Source: Lobosporangium transversale (taxonomy: Eukaryota > Mortierellomycota > Mortierellomycetes > Mortierellales > Mortierellaceae). From it: a stretch of 64,000 nucleotides of DNA. Location: the NCBI RefSeq assembly GCF_002105155.1, contig NW_019028984.1:124001-188000 (forward strand). Reading direction: 5' to 3'. A model generated the notes under the pieces. The model made no database searches. It saw only the letters and a list, made by a program, of their open reading frames with translations, and was not told the DNA's origin. Each line of letters opens with the position of its first letter. The first letter of the stretch is position 1. Position numbers and translations under genes: made by a program. Positions 35,460-48,070 of the stretch are shown here, in pieces.

Positions 35460-36457
35460 GCGAAAAGAGAGGTCTTTTTATACATTGTCAGGACCTAATG
35501 ACTTGCTTTCTTTTCATTTGTTACCAACCTTTGACATGGTCGATCGATTGCGGGACCTTTTTTTCGTACGAAAAGCGCTTCACAATTTGGAGGTTTTTTC
35601 ATCTTTTTCCAAGAAAATGCTAATGATATTGAATGAAAATGCACTTAATTTCTCTTCATACAGTGAGATATCGAATAAGCATCCACATGGCTATAATCCT
35701 GTCTGCTTTTGTTTCTCTCTTGGCATCCAAGGCGATCTGGTTTTTTAAATTTTATCTGCACGTCTTTGCTAGGCTGGTCTGTGCTCTCTTACCGTCTAAT
35801 TCTAATAGAGTTTACCTGTTTGTTTGTTTTGGTTTGGTGGAAAGACAACAAAGCGGAGTAAGTGTATTTACAAGTGTGGAGCTGCAACCTTAAACAAAAA
35901 AGACCCTGAGAAAGACATTGCTTGTCTTAATGTCTTGTTGTCTTACTGTTTTGAATGCCAGGATAGTCATGGTGGTCGATTCCAATACAAAAGTAGACAG
36001 CCACACCATCAAGGCAGGCTGCTTACATAATTGGTAGCGATCGATGACTGCTCTTTACAGATAAAAAGCAAACTGTTGACCATTCTTGTTCAACGTTGAT
36101 GGCGAAAGAAACAAAGATAAAAAAAGATATCGTGGCTCTAAATCCCGGCAAAGAATTTCCTTTCTATCGTCGCTATCAAGTGAAAATAAATAAATAAGAA
36201 AGGGAGTGAAATCTATGAACTATACTCCATTCGTTGCTGTGTCCTGAGTGTCCCCTCACCATCCTATACTTATTTTATTTGGATGAATCCTATTCTATAC
36301 CTGCCTAATGATGACTTTCTGTTGAAAAACAGGCGTTCATATCGATGAGCGGTCAGTAAGTTGATTAAGTGTCTTTGGTAGAGACTATGCAGGGGCAAGG
36401 TGGTATGAATTGTAATGTAATAAAATCACACCTTCATGGACTATGATAATGGGTGGT

Positions 36458-36500
<43 letters not shown>

Positions 36501-36567
36501 CCATTTTCACTTTTATTCCATCTTCTGCTTTATTCATACAATATATCTTTCATTTTACGATCTTTAT
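35460..36567. other. Intergenic region, no supported gene
   Basis: About 1.1 kb with scattered short frames that lack domain-like composition, and a T run of about 30 nt at 36461-36492 just beyond the glycosyltransferase 3' end. Nothing else seen. Confidence 0.5.
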
Positions 36568-39500
36568 CTATAGTTTGCTGATCTGTCGCACGACGGGAAT
36601 GTCTAACTGCTCACGCATCGACCCAAACTCGACTTGGATAAGAATTTGGTCACTGCCAGTCCATACTGTCCCTGTCGGGGGCAGATACCGCACATGAGAT
36701 AACGCCAGGTTGAGTTGTGCCATGCTGACAGCTTGTCCGAGATCCATCTGAACTCTTTTCGCACCTGCACCAGACGAGTTCATGACAATGGAGCCTTCCT
36801 TTACCGTAATTAATATAGATGCCTTTTTCAGCGCTAACGCTGCATCATCTTCAAATGGTGAAGATGACTGCTGTTGTTGATCTCCGCGCACAAACACCGC
36901 ATCAATGCCTCTGAATGTACCTGGAACTTTGGCTAACAAAGAGTCCTTGGGCGAGACAGCGATTAGTGTTGATGGCACATGATAGTAAAGAGTCTTGGGC
37001 CCTTGAAGTCTCGAGCTGTTAAAACGATGATTAGTGGATGTTGCTGGGAAGAGATCTAGGCTCCAGATTTTGAATGCTGCAGCAACCACACTTCCTTCTT
37101 CGATTTCTTTTTTGTTAGTGACTTTCCCAAATAAATGAAGGCCAAACCCGTGTTCTTCCAGGCTTAAGAGCTCGTCTTCAGCCTTGTCGGATTTCTGAAT
37201 GGCTGCTACAACCTCCTTCCAGCTGTATGGATATAGCGCCTTCCGAGGCAAAATTTGAAGCCCATTCTTCTCTAGCGAAATCCTGTGTGTCTTTACATAT
37301 GTCGTGAACGCCTTTGGTCCCCCGCAGTTGAAACATTCAGGATCATAATTGGCACTTGTGAAGACATTGTTGGCAATCTGCCTGAACATGGATCTTCCGC
37401 GCCTGAATCGCATTACACCGTTGGCTAGATAGGTGTTCTGAGCATCCAGTGTCCACGACCGATCGCTTTCGGTGTCGGAGATATCAGATCCAATGAATTC
37501 TGTGATCCTATCGCCTGGAGGCCGGATCCAGAGCGCATCTAGGTCCATGTACAAGCCGCCATACTTGTACAGAGCCACCAAACGTAAGTAATCTGCCAAA
37601 TGGACTGGAAAGAATACGCTCTTTTTTCTCCATTCATCCGACTTTTGCAGCCATTCTCGTGTTTCTGGACCAAAGTGCCATCCGTGCTGAAGAAGTAGTT
37701 CCTTGGAAAAAGACAGGATATAGATTTGGTAGCCCTGCCGGGTATAGACCTCAAAGAACTTGGGAGGCAAAGTGTTGGATAGAACTATAAGCACTGCATT
37801 CGGATTGTGGATAAAGAGCGATTCAATCGCCTGATAGTGGCGGGCTTGCCAAGATATTGCGGCGTCTGTTGTCCAGATAGCCCAGTGAAGTCGAGACCAG
37901 TCCTCCGTATCAGAGAAAATGCTACTCTTGTCGCTTAGGATGCCTGGGATGATCCAGTCTGGAGAATTTCCCAGAAGCGGCATGGTGTCTTTGATGTCAA
38001 CTGTCAAACCATCCTCAAGTTCACTAGCTGGTTTCAGGGGTGAAATGCCCATTGCACTATCACAATTCAGTCCGCGGTCTTTCCAATGACCTCCACTACG
38101 ATTATAGCAAGAATAACATGGAGCGCAGCGATCTTGCCGAAATCCTGTGCAGAGTGGCTTCTTATCGATCACGTTCTTATACATGTTATGCATGGATTCT
38201 AAAGACTTGAGTCGTTCACCAAAATGTTTAGCGATCATGTCGTCCTCACACACATCCCATTGTTGAATCCTCCTATCGTGAACTGGCTGGATATTGAAAG
38301 CATGGAGCCAAATACCGATATTTTGATCCTCATATTTAGTAAATATCCGTGGTCCTGGATAAGTCAATAACGTAATAATATCTCGAGAGAGGACATAGAA
38401 GGTGTTGGCAACAAAAGGCGGGTAAATTTCTAATTCACTTTCATCGCTCTTGACTTTGGTATCGGGGCTTGCAATGGGGAGCATATTCCTAGAAATAATT
38501 AAAAACGATTAGAAGAGAGTGATGAAACATTATACCCACTTCTGTAGAAGCGCACAAAGAAATGAGGGTAAAGGATGCATACCGGAAGGTTAATCCTTTC
38601 CAGTGATAATGCAAAGGTCCTTTCATGATGAGTTCGTTCGAGACTGTGTCCCATCTGACGAAGACATCGTCATCAGTCTTACATAAAAAATCAAACTTGA
38701 ATCTGTTACTCCATTCCAATGCCTTGAAAACTTTATAACCGCGGTCTTCCTGTGCGTCGGATACAGGCAGTAACAAAATATCGTCATACTTTTGGAGCTC
38801 AGCACTGATTTTGGCACCCATTTTATTTCTAGCATGGCTGCTAGGGGCCTCGCCCAGGACAAATTTGTAGGTGTAGGCGAATCTCGAGGAGGATGGAGGC
38901 AACAGTTTGAGCGTTGTATTTCTGATTTCCTGCCGCCTCTGGGATGCTTTAGGCGCCCAGGAGGATAAAATGATGATCAAGACCTGGACTTGTGCTGCTC
39001 CAATTACCAACTTTGCATCGCTGGTAGCCGAAATCCCTGCCACTCCACCGGTGGCGATAGCCTCTGCTGTAGATGGTCGCATATTGTTTTGATATAGAAG
39101 CATGATCATGGTGATGAATGATACGATTCCTCCAGGAATCAAGACTGTCCTATAAATCAATGACTTTGCATCGCGCCTCGGTTTAATCTTTGCTTCCAAT
39201 TTGTAGTGCCCTTTGACTCTGAAATGGAGGATTTGGATGATTTGGATAACCGCTAAAATGGCGCAGATAACCATCCAAGGCCAAATTGGCTCCTCGGCAC
39301 CAAAATAGCTGACGAAGAAGACGACTGAGAACCAGAAGAATGTTCCTAATGTGAACAATCGGATCATAGCAGGTCTTGGCTCATAGTGAATGAACCAGCG
39401 ACGGATCAGACTGTTAGAGAGCCAAAAGCTCCAAAGCCCGCCTAGTAGACACTATTAAGAACGGTACCAAATATCAACATACTGTTGGATTTCCCGCAAC

Positions 39501-39970
39501 TTTGCAGCCATTGGCCCGTCCATATCGTTTCACATCAATCTATTGCCTTGAGCAATTAAATGATCATACAACCAAGCGCATGCCTGCTTACCCAGAGGGC
39601 ACCAACGTAGTTGTCGAGAGCAGAGCTCTTCATGGGATCAATTAGCCGGGCACTGCGGTTTTCGGCACTGTGCGCCTGAGCTATGTGGGTGTACACGCCC
39701 CATGCGGCCGGAAACAGACACAGGGCACGCAAGGCTCTACTCAAATGCAAGTACTGAAAGGGCACATCCTGAACATAGTACAAAGGCTGATTAAGCTATT
39801 TTGTTTTTTTAGAAGAATTGATCATTGGATGACAAGAATGAATTCCTGTTAGTTCCTTGTCTAGCTGATTCCTAATAAGTCGCATGATTCTGTAGATGAG
39901 CATTCCAGTGCGAATAAAAATGCTCAGATGAACACATTTTAGTTTCTTCCAAGCCCATTACCGGCGGCAT
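36568..39970 (-). CDS. Multipass GT31-GT32 fusion glycosyltransferase
   Basis: Four exons read from the minus strand: 39962-39970 (MPP only, uncertain), 39592-39786, 38583-39451 and 36568-38488; about 997 aa. The N-terminal 230 residues contain about five or six hydrophobic segments (LFTLGTFFWFSVVFFVSYFG, PWMVICAILAVIQIIQIL, GGIVSFITMIMLLY, VLIIILSSW). A GT31 galactosyltransferase-like domain follows: FVLGEAPSSHARNKM, SDAQEDRGYKV, DxD in FLCKTDDDVFVRWD, then YPPFVANTFYVLS and DQNIGIWL. A GT32/alpha-1,4-type sugar-transferase domain comes next, with FPVHLADYLRLVALYKYGG, DLD in LYMDLDALWIRP, and CFNCGGPKAFTTYV. The C terminus (from about residue 900) looks like a beta-sandwich repeat (ITVKEGSIVMNSSG.. 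LNLALSHVRYLPPTG). Probably Golgi, extending glycans with two sugars, by inference. The start is shared with a 276-bp divergent promoter facing the asparaginase gene. Confidence 0.85.
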
Positions 39971-40246
39971 GATGGATTGCTCCGGATTAGAGAGCGATGC
40001 AATGGGATAGCCAAGAAATGTGATCCGGTATTTTTGACGTGCACTTTAGTTACCAACTGTGTGAAGGTAGTACCAAAAACCCAAAATTTGCCACCGATGT
40101 AATTGCCCTGCCTTCCAAAATTGCTTTTTACGGGGCGTAACTTTACCTTGCATTTTATTCTAATGAAAGTTTGGTACCTCTGTTCTAACCTTTTCTCTTC
40201 TCTGTAACAAACACCACGCTCTTTACTCCGTTCCTCTACTTCTTCC
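39971..40246. promoter_or_regulatory. Divergent promoter between glycosyltransferase and asparaginase
   Basis: A 276-bp gap separates the predicted starts of two genes transcribed away from each other. The asparaginase side ends in a CT-rich leader just before its ATG. No single factor site is identifiable. Confidence 0.4.
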
Positions 40247-43200
40247 ATGCACGACCTTCACAGTCTTGACACTATTGCATTCGAGAATGCTGCTGTCGAT
40301 TACCAATTGTCTCAGTTCATTGATGAGATGCTCCCTTGTGGTATGGTGACACCTTCCCCCCCCTTTTTTTTTAATATTAAAAGGGGTGCAAGAAACTTAC
40401 TAGCCCTACTTACACATATGAACCCTGTTTGATCTACCTATCCAGAGGTCTCTCGAGTGTTGATCATCTACACTGGAGGGACTATCGGTATGAGTAACAG
40501 CAAAATACATGGCTATGTGCCTGTACCAAACTTCCTAGCAGAAACACTCTCCAAGCAATCGCGCTTCCATGATCTACAATCATTGAATACGGTCTTTGGA
40601 CGTCTATCCCGCACAAATTCGAGTGTCAATCTGGATTCCCTAATGGAGCCCTCACTTAATAAACACCTTGATCCAGCCATGAATGGACTTAGCCACCACA
40701 CTATTCCCCCTGAAAAGGCAACGATCAATGGCACATCCTCTGGCGCAAGGTTGCCGCCAAATACACCAGTCAATAAAATCCGTCTTCCCTGTTTCTCACA
40801 CTTGCCCAACAATCAAGGCAGGATCCCTTCACTTATCACCCCACCCTCATTGTATGGCAAGCGAATCCGATACTCAATTTTAGAGTATGATCCTTTATTG
40901 GACTCTTGTAATATGACTATGACAGACTGGGTTCGAATTGCTACTGATATTGAGGCGAACTATGAACTCTATGATGCCTTCATTGTATTACATGGCACTG
41001 ATACCATGGCCTATACAGCCAGTGCACTAAGCTTCATGCTGGAAGACCTTGGGTGAGTGAAATGACTCAAACGATCAACAATGACACCATGTTATATGTA
41101 TTCAACTATGTTTTTTCTCTGGGTTGATGTGTTTATTGCTTGTAGTACTATTATGACTCTGCTCAATTCTATTCTCAGCAACCTTTGTTGAATGGATTGT
41201 GCACTGCGGATTGGATTTTTTGGAATGTCCGTGTACTCTTTCTGTTTGTTTGTGTTTGTTTGTTTATTACAGACTGCTCTTACTTTCCCCGCATTCATCC
41301 TCCAGTATAAAGTTGTTGTTTTTTCACACGGAGGGTTTATAATTATGAGGCCGTCACTGCAACGCTGTATAAACGCTAATTTTATCAACGTTCTTCCCCG
41401 CCTTACTGTTTGCTCTTGCATATGTTTCTTCCATACTCTCTTACTATTTGTTCCCTTGTTTTTTTTTCTTCTTCACAGTAAAACTGTCATCATAACAGGA
41501 TCACAGGTGCCAATCACCGAAATTAGAAACGATGCTATCGACAATCTGCTAGGGGCACTGACTATCGCTGGTCACTTTGTCATTCCCGAAGTGTGTCTAT
41601 ACTTCAGCAACAAACTATTCAGAGGCAATCGATCTTCCAAAATGGATGCTGTCGACTTTAAAGCCTTTGACAGTCCCAACTTGCCACCACTTGTCAAAGT
41701 TGGAATCAATATTGGTAAAGAATGGCATTGTTTACACAGGGCTTTGATAAATCTCTCGTTCTAGGCCTTGTTGTCCCGTTATTGATTACTGTTTAACATT
41801 AATAATAAGCGCCATTTTACTTCTTATAACCTTCCTCCTCCCAAAAATTCGCATTCCGCTCCTTGCTTTGTCTCTTCCTTCATTAGATGTCGATTGGTCC
41901 GAGGTGATCCGCCCTACCTCCCTTTCACGATTTCGAGCCCACAAGTCTATGAACCCCCATGTAGCCAGTTTGCGTCTCTTCCCAGGCATAACCGAGACAA
42001 CCATAAGGACGTTCTTGACCCCTCCCATCCAGGGCGTTGTCCTCGAAACCTATGGAGCAGGAAACGCGCCATCTACACGATCTGACTTGATTGCTGCCTT
42101 GAAAGAGGCATGTGATCGTGGTGTGGTCATTGTGAATTGTACACAATGTATGTTGAATCATAAGTAGATCTAGAAGAATATTTATTTAATCCCTCGCACG
42201 GTCGCGAAGTAAGTATTTAATACTTTTTATTTTTATCTGAAATACAAACGACAGGCAAGCGAGGGCTGGTGACTGACGCATACCAAACTGGCAAGGTTCT
42301 ATATAATGCCGGTGTCATCCCTGGAAATGACATGACGCCTGAATGCGCACTCACCAAGCTCTCATACTTGCTTGGTCACGATTTGCCCATCCCAACAATC
42401 CGTGAGATGATGACCAAGAACCTGCGCGGCGAATTGACAGTTATCCAACCCCGTACACGATTCAGCTACATTAATCGCACGCATGCGTTGCTGCAACTGC
42501 TTCTAAGAGCTGCCTCCAATGGGATGTTGACCAATACACCGAAAATTGTGGGAAGAATTGAGTCTGCACAAAGGGCCCAGGAACTCGCTGAGGATCCGAC
42601 CCCACAGCAGCAGGATGTCCCGCAAATAGAAAAGCAGATCAAGGAAATCAAGATTGATGTGGAATCAGACCGTAAGAAGCCTATCTTTACAACATCTGGC
42701 TCTGAATCTGATGAAGATTCAGACAGTCCAATACATAGTGATAATGATCAAGTTATCCCTAAAGCTCCAGAGTCACAGCCAGCGGTAGGCCCTCTGTCAA
42801 CCGAGGATCAACGATGGATCGAAAGAAGTCTGTACCCTCTTTTGATCTGCGGTGCTGCTGGAAGTGGTGATGTAGAGGGTCTGACAAAGCTCTGGGATGT
42901 CACGACGGACGGTCAGAGCGGTTACAGCAAAGTCTCACAGAACCTTGGGCCTGGAGAAAACGATACTGGGTCCTTGGGCGGTAGTGCCGTCACAGGCGGC
43001 GATGGCATTATCTTGAACCAAGGTGACTGGGAGGGCCGCTCTCCTCTACATATCGCATGCAGTGCTGGTCACTTGGAGGTGGTCCGATTCTTGCTGAGTC
43101 ATGGTGCGTCGATTCATGTACGCGATCGTCTTAATCATACTCCACTCTATGATGCTGTGACACGTGGAGACTCGTCCGAGATTGTGAAGATACTCCGCGA

Positions 43201-43507
43201 TACGGGAGCTCATTTCAATCATTCTGAAGTGTTAGATTTGGGCTGGAAGCTGATGATTGCAGCAACAGAAGGGAATCTGGACCGTGTCAAGCTGATTGCT
43301 GAGGCTGGCTATGATTTAAATCGCTCACTCTTTGATAGAAGAACTGTGATGCACATTGTCGCAGCAGAACATCGCCACAGTTTGATCGAGTATCTGTTGA
43401 AACATTATCCAGAGATCAAGTTGGATCTCAAAGACCGTCTGGGACGAACTTGTGTGGATGAAGCTGGCCAATGTGACGCTTGCAGAAACCTTTTCCTTGT
43501 GAGGTGA
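40247..43507 (+). CDS. Cytosolic-type L-asparaginase with ankyrin repeats
   Basis: Hydrolyses L-asparagine to aspartate and ammonia; the architecture matches mammalian ASPG (60-kDa lysophospholipase). Five exons: 40247-40340, 40446-41052, 41479-41714, 41887-42147 and 42255-43507, giving 816 aa. Catalytic motif 1 is [11 protein letters not shown] and motif 2 is [18 protein letters not shown]. Then come [44 protein letters not shown] and the [20 protein letters not shown] segment. A linker with an acidic stretch ([10 protein letters not shown]) leads to three or four ankyrin repeats ([55 protein letters not shown]). A Ser/Asn/Pro-rich insert of about 95 aa follows motif 1. No signal peptide. 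It is convergent with the ArfGAP gene, whose stop is about 300 bp away. Confidence 0.94.
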
Positions 43508-43803
43508 GACGCATTCATTCCTGTAAATATTCAGTTATAATAGCATACAATAATAAAAATAACTACTAGTGACCAGCGTAGAACATACAGGAATATACTC
43601 TTCTCATCCCGCATAGCCTTCTCCATAAAGAAGTATACAAACATAGCCATATGAAGTCTCTATCAACTAGGAAAGCATTTTTTTGGGCATTAAGTGGTTT
43701 TTATTAAAACACGTAAGATAAATCAACATCTGATTGCTTTTAACTGCCCTCCTAAAACCAGCAAACGCATCGAGGGTTTTACAAGGATTGGGATGTATAT
43801 GCT

Positions 43804-45296
43804 CTAGTTCCAAGTCAGGTCGCCAAAAGCACTGAGCCAAGGATTAGGTAAACAAACAAATAAAGGAAAGAGAGAAGAGTTGGTATATTGTAATAAGAGT
43901 ACAAAGTAATCATAAACAAGACATTTTTTTGTTTTTTACTAACCTGTTTTTCCTGTTCTGCGCCGATGAGCTGGTTACGGGCGATGGAGTTGCGCCCGCA
44001 ATCATGCTGAACAAGTCTCCTCCAGGGGGAACATTGCTAGTATTTGTGTTGATATTGCTGTTAGTATTGTTGTTAGAGCTGTTGAATCCACTGACATTAT
44101 TATGTCCGAAGGTAGATCCTGGTTTATTGAGCCCATTCGCAGCCTGAATACCAAATCCTGGATTGGATCCTGTGCTATTAAACGTATCAAAACCAGAGAA
44201 TGAAGATGGAGCACCAGATGCTACCTGTAATGTGGCTCCAAAGGCACTATTATTGCCCCAATGATTTTGTTGCGGCTGTGGTTGCGATTGGTGGAAGTGT
44301 GGCTGTTGAAACTGTGGTTGTTGTGGCTGAGAAGATTGTTGTCCAATTCCAAATGTTTTCATGCTCTGAAGCTGTCCAAACTGTCCAAATTGCCCAGGCT
44401 GTTGCTGTTGTTGCTGCGTGCTAATATTGAGCCCCGTAGAATGGCGGTTTGATCCAGAAGATTGGTTTCCATATAGTGACATAATTGAGTTTTTCCAGTC
44501 TGTGTTTGCAGCTTTGGCTGGCGCCGAAGGACTAGATGCTGTAGTCGGTGCTACCTGTGATGGCTGACTATTGGCTGATGGTGATGATGATAAAGTTGAG
44601 GGACTCATCAATGAGAAAAGGTCTTGGGCTGTAGAGCTTTGAGTCTGTAGTTGTTGCTGAGATTGAACTGACTGGATACTATTTCTCTTGAATTGTGGCT
44701 GTTGTGTCACAGGGTTCGTTGGTACAGGGTCATTGAACCCGAAGAGGTCTTCTTGTGCAGCCGTAGGTTGTGAAGCAGTTGGTGATGGATGCTGTTGACC
44801 AATGGAGAATAAATCAGCGCCCTGAACTCCTCCCAAGACAGACGTTGGTCGTTTAGAGATAGAGGAGCGCGCAGAGGCGTTACCGGGTGGAGGAGCAATG
44901 ATTCCAAACGATTCAGATGACCCTGATAATCGATTAACTCTGTGACGACTTCCAGTCTTTCCTTGCTTTATTCATTTTTTTTTAAAAAAAAAAATAAAAT
45001 AAAATAACATAAAATAAAATGAAAAACTGTACTGTCAATGGGCCTGAGGTTATTTATCAAGTCTTGGACTGTTGCTTACCAAATCCAAAAGCAAGGCTTC
45101 ATCGACTGGGCCCAACTCAATGGGGTCGGGTATTGATTCTTTGTTTGCAAATTGCTTCCATTCATATTTTGAGCGGATCCATTGATCAATTCCCGATGTA
45201 CTAAATAGAAAGAGAGAAAAAAAAAAAGTGATTTTTCAAGTTTTTGCTTTTTTTTTTTTTTTTTTTTTTTTTTTGGAGGACATACATACATGAATG

Positions 45297-45349
<53 letters not shown>

Positions 45350-45644
45350 GGACACTTACTTCTCGTTTGGAATATTTGCCTCTGGTAATCTTGCTTCCCA
45401 GTACTTATTAACCTTTCCGTTTCCCCATTTAATCATGTTTTCGACCTGCTCTGCGGTCCAGCTATCGAGATCAACCGATTTTACTGTTATATATATATAA
45501 AGGCTGTTAGGGAAGTCCATGATAGAAGGTATTTCTACTCAATATTGTTGATTCCTGTTACCTTTGCTGATATGTGTACCCATGGAACGATGAACACCTG
45601 AACATCGGATGCACATAAAGCATCCGATATTGAAGCTAGAACAG

Positions 45645-45679
<35 letters not shown>

Positions 45680-46021
45680 CAAACAAGAAGAGGGGTACAT
45701 GGAAACAAGTGGTTAGTCATTGAACAGAAAGCTAGGCATAGCATGGTAGAGTATGGAATATCTTTTTTTTTTTTTTTCTTCATACCTCGCCCATCGAGGG
45801 TCTAAGGGACAAGAAGGAAAAAAACTAATCAGTCGTTGCACAGATATTTCTTTCAATTTAGTTCAAAAGAAAATAATTATAAAGAAGCTTACACAAGCCT
45901 AACCTTTCTTGCGACAATCGACACAGAACTTGTTTTCTGGTTTCTGTAACAATGTCTTCAGAATGCGTGTATGTTTGTCATTGGTAGTCTTGTCTGCAGT
46001 ACGCGCACTTCTTGTGGCCAT
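43804..46021 (-). CDS. ArfGAP with C-terminal DLF motifs
   Basis: GTPase-activating protein for Arf in vesicle traffic (SMAP/Age2-like). Seven exons from the minus strand: 45904-46021, 45786-45801 (16-nt micro-exon), 45562-45635, 45360-45483, 45080-45200, 43944-44965 and 43804-43831; 500 aa. The zinc finger is canonical CX2CX16CX2CX4R: C33, C36, C53, C56 and R61 ([24 protein letters not shown]), followed by [16 protein letters not shown]. The C-terminal 330 aa are Gln/Asn/Ser/Pro-rich with repeated DLF motifs ([32 protein letters not shown]), typical of clathrin/adaptor-binding tails. The last exon supplies SAFGDLTWN. The final intron is supported by phase and GT-AG only; the alternative is read-through to a stop at 43910. 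Confidence 0.9.
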
Positions 46022-46452
46022 GACGAGCTTTTGTGATGCAAGGTTTTATGTATGTATTGCTTTTGTTTTTTTTTCCGTTGTCGTGACAATGTGAGGGCTA
46101 ATGGGATGAAATCATGAAAAGATTAGAAAGAGGAAAAGAAGGAAAAGGAAAGTTGAAAGTAAAAAAAAAATAGTTGAAAGGAGGCAGAGGCACAGCCGAC
46201 GTGCATTTAGAGAGCCTTTGCATATGCCTCTTTCTCCTATTTCCTAATAAATTTGCCTTACACGCGATCGACGTTGATTATCGTCATTTTTTTGTTCTTC
46301 AAGGCAACTGAACTTGTCCTCTGCGCATTGCTTCATTGTCTTATTTTCACCATTAGGCTTTAAACTGCGGTTTCTGCAGCTTGCTACCAATTTTATGCTT
46401 TTGCGCTTTGCCCATCTTACTCAAACTGAGGCGGTGAATACTGTTAGCAACA
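46022..46452. other. Promoter region of the ArfGAP gene
   Basis: A 430-bp spacer between the ArfGAP start and the end of cassette copy 2. It contains purine-rich and A-rich tracts and no supported gene. Confidence 0.4.
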
Positions 46453-46688
46453 CGTTTCATCGAAAGATTGAAAACGCATTTATGGTAGAATAGCGGAGGA
46501 GAGATATGGATACCTTTGAGAACAGACATTCACACGAAACCGCACTCAAGGTGAGAATGGATCTTCCGGAAACATATAGCCATCGTGAGTTGTCGTTCCA
46601 CGATTATCCATGACAAGCAAAAATAGGTTCAGAAACCCCATCTTTGCTTTGCTCGGTCGTTCCTCTAGGGTCTCTGTAACGAAGGCAT

Positions 46689-47006
46689 ATGTCCATCTCA
46701 ACAGCGCGTTTTACCATACTTATGGATGATCGTAACCTTAAAGGGAATGCTGAGGCGCTTAGATGTTTGTTGGCAATCCTGTATACTGGTGGTTCCCACC
46801 ATACTTCTACAGATCACAGACACATTTTGATTGATATCATCGAAACTCATTTTGATGAGTTCAAACAGGAAACATATGCAGAAACCTCGAGAACACCAAG
46901 CAGTCGAGAAGTTTTGTACAAAGCCGAAGCTCTACATTCTTTGCTATTAGAACCGTATATTCATTCAAGAGGTTCAAGAGAACTATCTAACTCAATGTTT
47001 GGATAG
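46689..47006 (+). CDS. Cassette gene B, copy 2: 105-aa protein of unknown function
   Basis: The 105-aa product is the same residue for residue as the one encoded at 19677-19994. The underlying bases also appear identical by eye, while flanking cassette DNA differs slightly. No recognised domain. It contains ILYTGGSHHTSTDHRH and FDEFKQETYAETSRT. It is convergent with gene A copy 2, with stop codons about 89 bp apart. Confidence 0.65.
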   Translation: MSISTARFTILMDDRNLKGNAEALRCLLAILYTGGSHHTSTDHRHILIDIIETHFDEFKQETYAETSRTPSSREVLYKAEALHSLLLEPYIHSRGSRELSNSMFG

Positions 47007-47095
47007 ACTAAAAATATTGAAGATTCTTGATTTTTTCAGCTAATGTTTGATCAAAGCTCCTCCAGTGGAGTCAAAGAAACTACATATTGATTGTC

Positions 47096-48070
47096 CTAAT
47101 CAAGGATTGTTGCCTTTCTTTTTGGGACAAACTTCTTCAAGAGATTCCAGTATGCCGGTTCCGCATCGTCATCGTCCGATTCCTCATCTGCAAGCTCTGT
47201 AATAAGCCATAAAAACCATTCACTTTTATCATGAGCCTGATACGCTTCAAATAAATCACCTTCCGATTTGCGTCCCTTGCACATTTCTGTACTTATAGGC
47301 TCTTCAGGTATGAATTTATGCAAATCCTTTGGAGCGAATTCGAGTGCTTCCATATACCATGTGAATCCGCGATAGAGCTCGCAGTCCCGGCCAGGAAAAT
47401 AACAATCCACATCTGCGAGGAATATGGGGGTATCATCCTTCCACATGTAATAGCAGGCATTAACCTTGCCTCTCCCATCTGGCTCATAGTATTTAGTCTC
47501 AACTACCATGTCGTATGAGTGCCATCGAGGACATGTTTTCAACCCGCTCTCAATCTCCTCGATCACCGGCTCAAAATTTTGTAAATTTGCATCCCGGGCA
47601 AGTTCGCGCAACTTTTTCATCAATTTTCGGATCCTCTCAGGCTCCAATGGCTGATTCATCTCTTCGTCATACGAGGCAAAGGCCTCGAATCCTTTTGTAG
47701 ACAAAGCTTTAAGCTTTTTCTCAGCTTGCTCAATTTTTTTTATCACTTCTTTATGATCTGAGCCTTCATGAGTAATAATATCCTCAACATTACCCTGTAG
47801 AACTTGAAGATCCTGTTGAAGTTGCTCAAGTTTTAAGACCGCTCCCTGCTTGCCCCGTATCTGATTATCCTTATTTTCTAGATAAAGGTGTAAAAGACAT
47901 TAGTAATGGATGCTCAAAAACTGTGCATGCTAAAAAGTTCAAAACAAAACAATCAGTCAAAGCATCAAGCACTAAGACATGCCTTTCTGCTTGGCTTTAA
48001 TTGTTCGAGTGTCAGGGCATGGACCCTGAGATTCAGACTGGTCCTGACGTGTTTGTCTTTCTGGTGACAT
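47096..48070 (-). CDS. Cassette gene A, copy 2: coiled-coil protein of unknown function
   Basis: Two exons from the minus strand, 47983-48070 and 47096-47877, with the same GC-AG intron as copy 1, give 289 aa. The N terminus differs by a few substitutions (MSPERQTRQDQ, GKQGA for GKRRT). The coiled-coil region is almost unchanged. The segment after FLAD reads VDCYFPGRDCELYRGFTWYM, against ATYSWPVRGDVYGEYSCGF plus TRKDW in copy 1. Downstream sequence is again nearly identical apart from an acidic patch (SDDDDAEPAYWN). Function unknown. Both copies remain open, which argues that both make protein. Confidence 0.75.

Noticed and set aside
39486-39550. Possible extra mini-exon of the glycosyltransferase (IDVKRYGRANGCKVAGNPT)
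   Set aside because: Using it would require a following intron of only 31 nt; direct splicing from 39592 to 39451 keeps phase.
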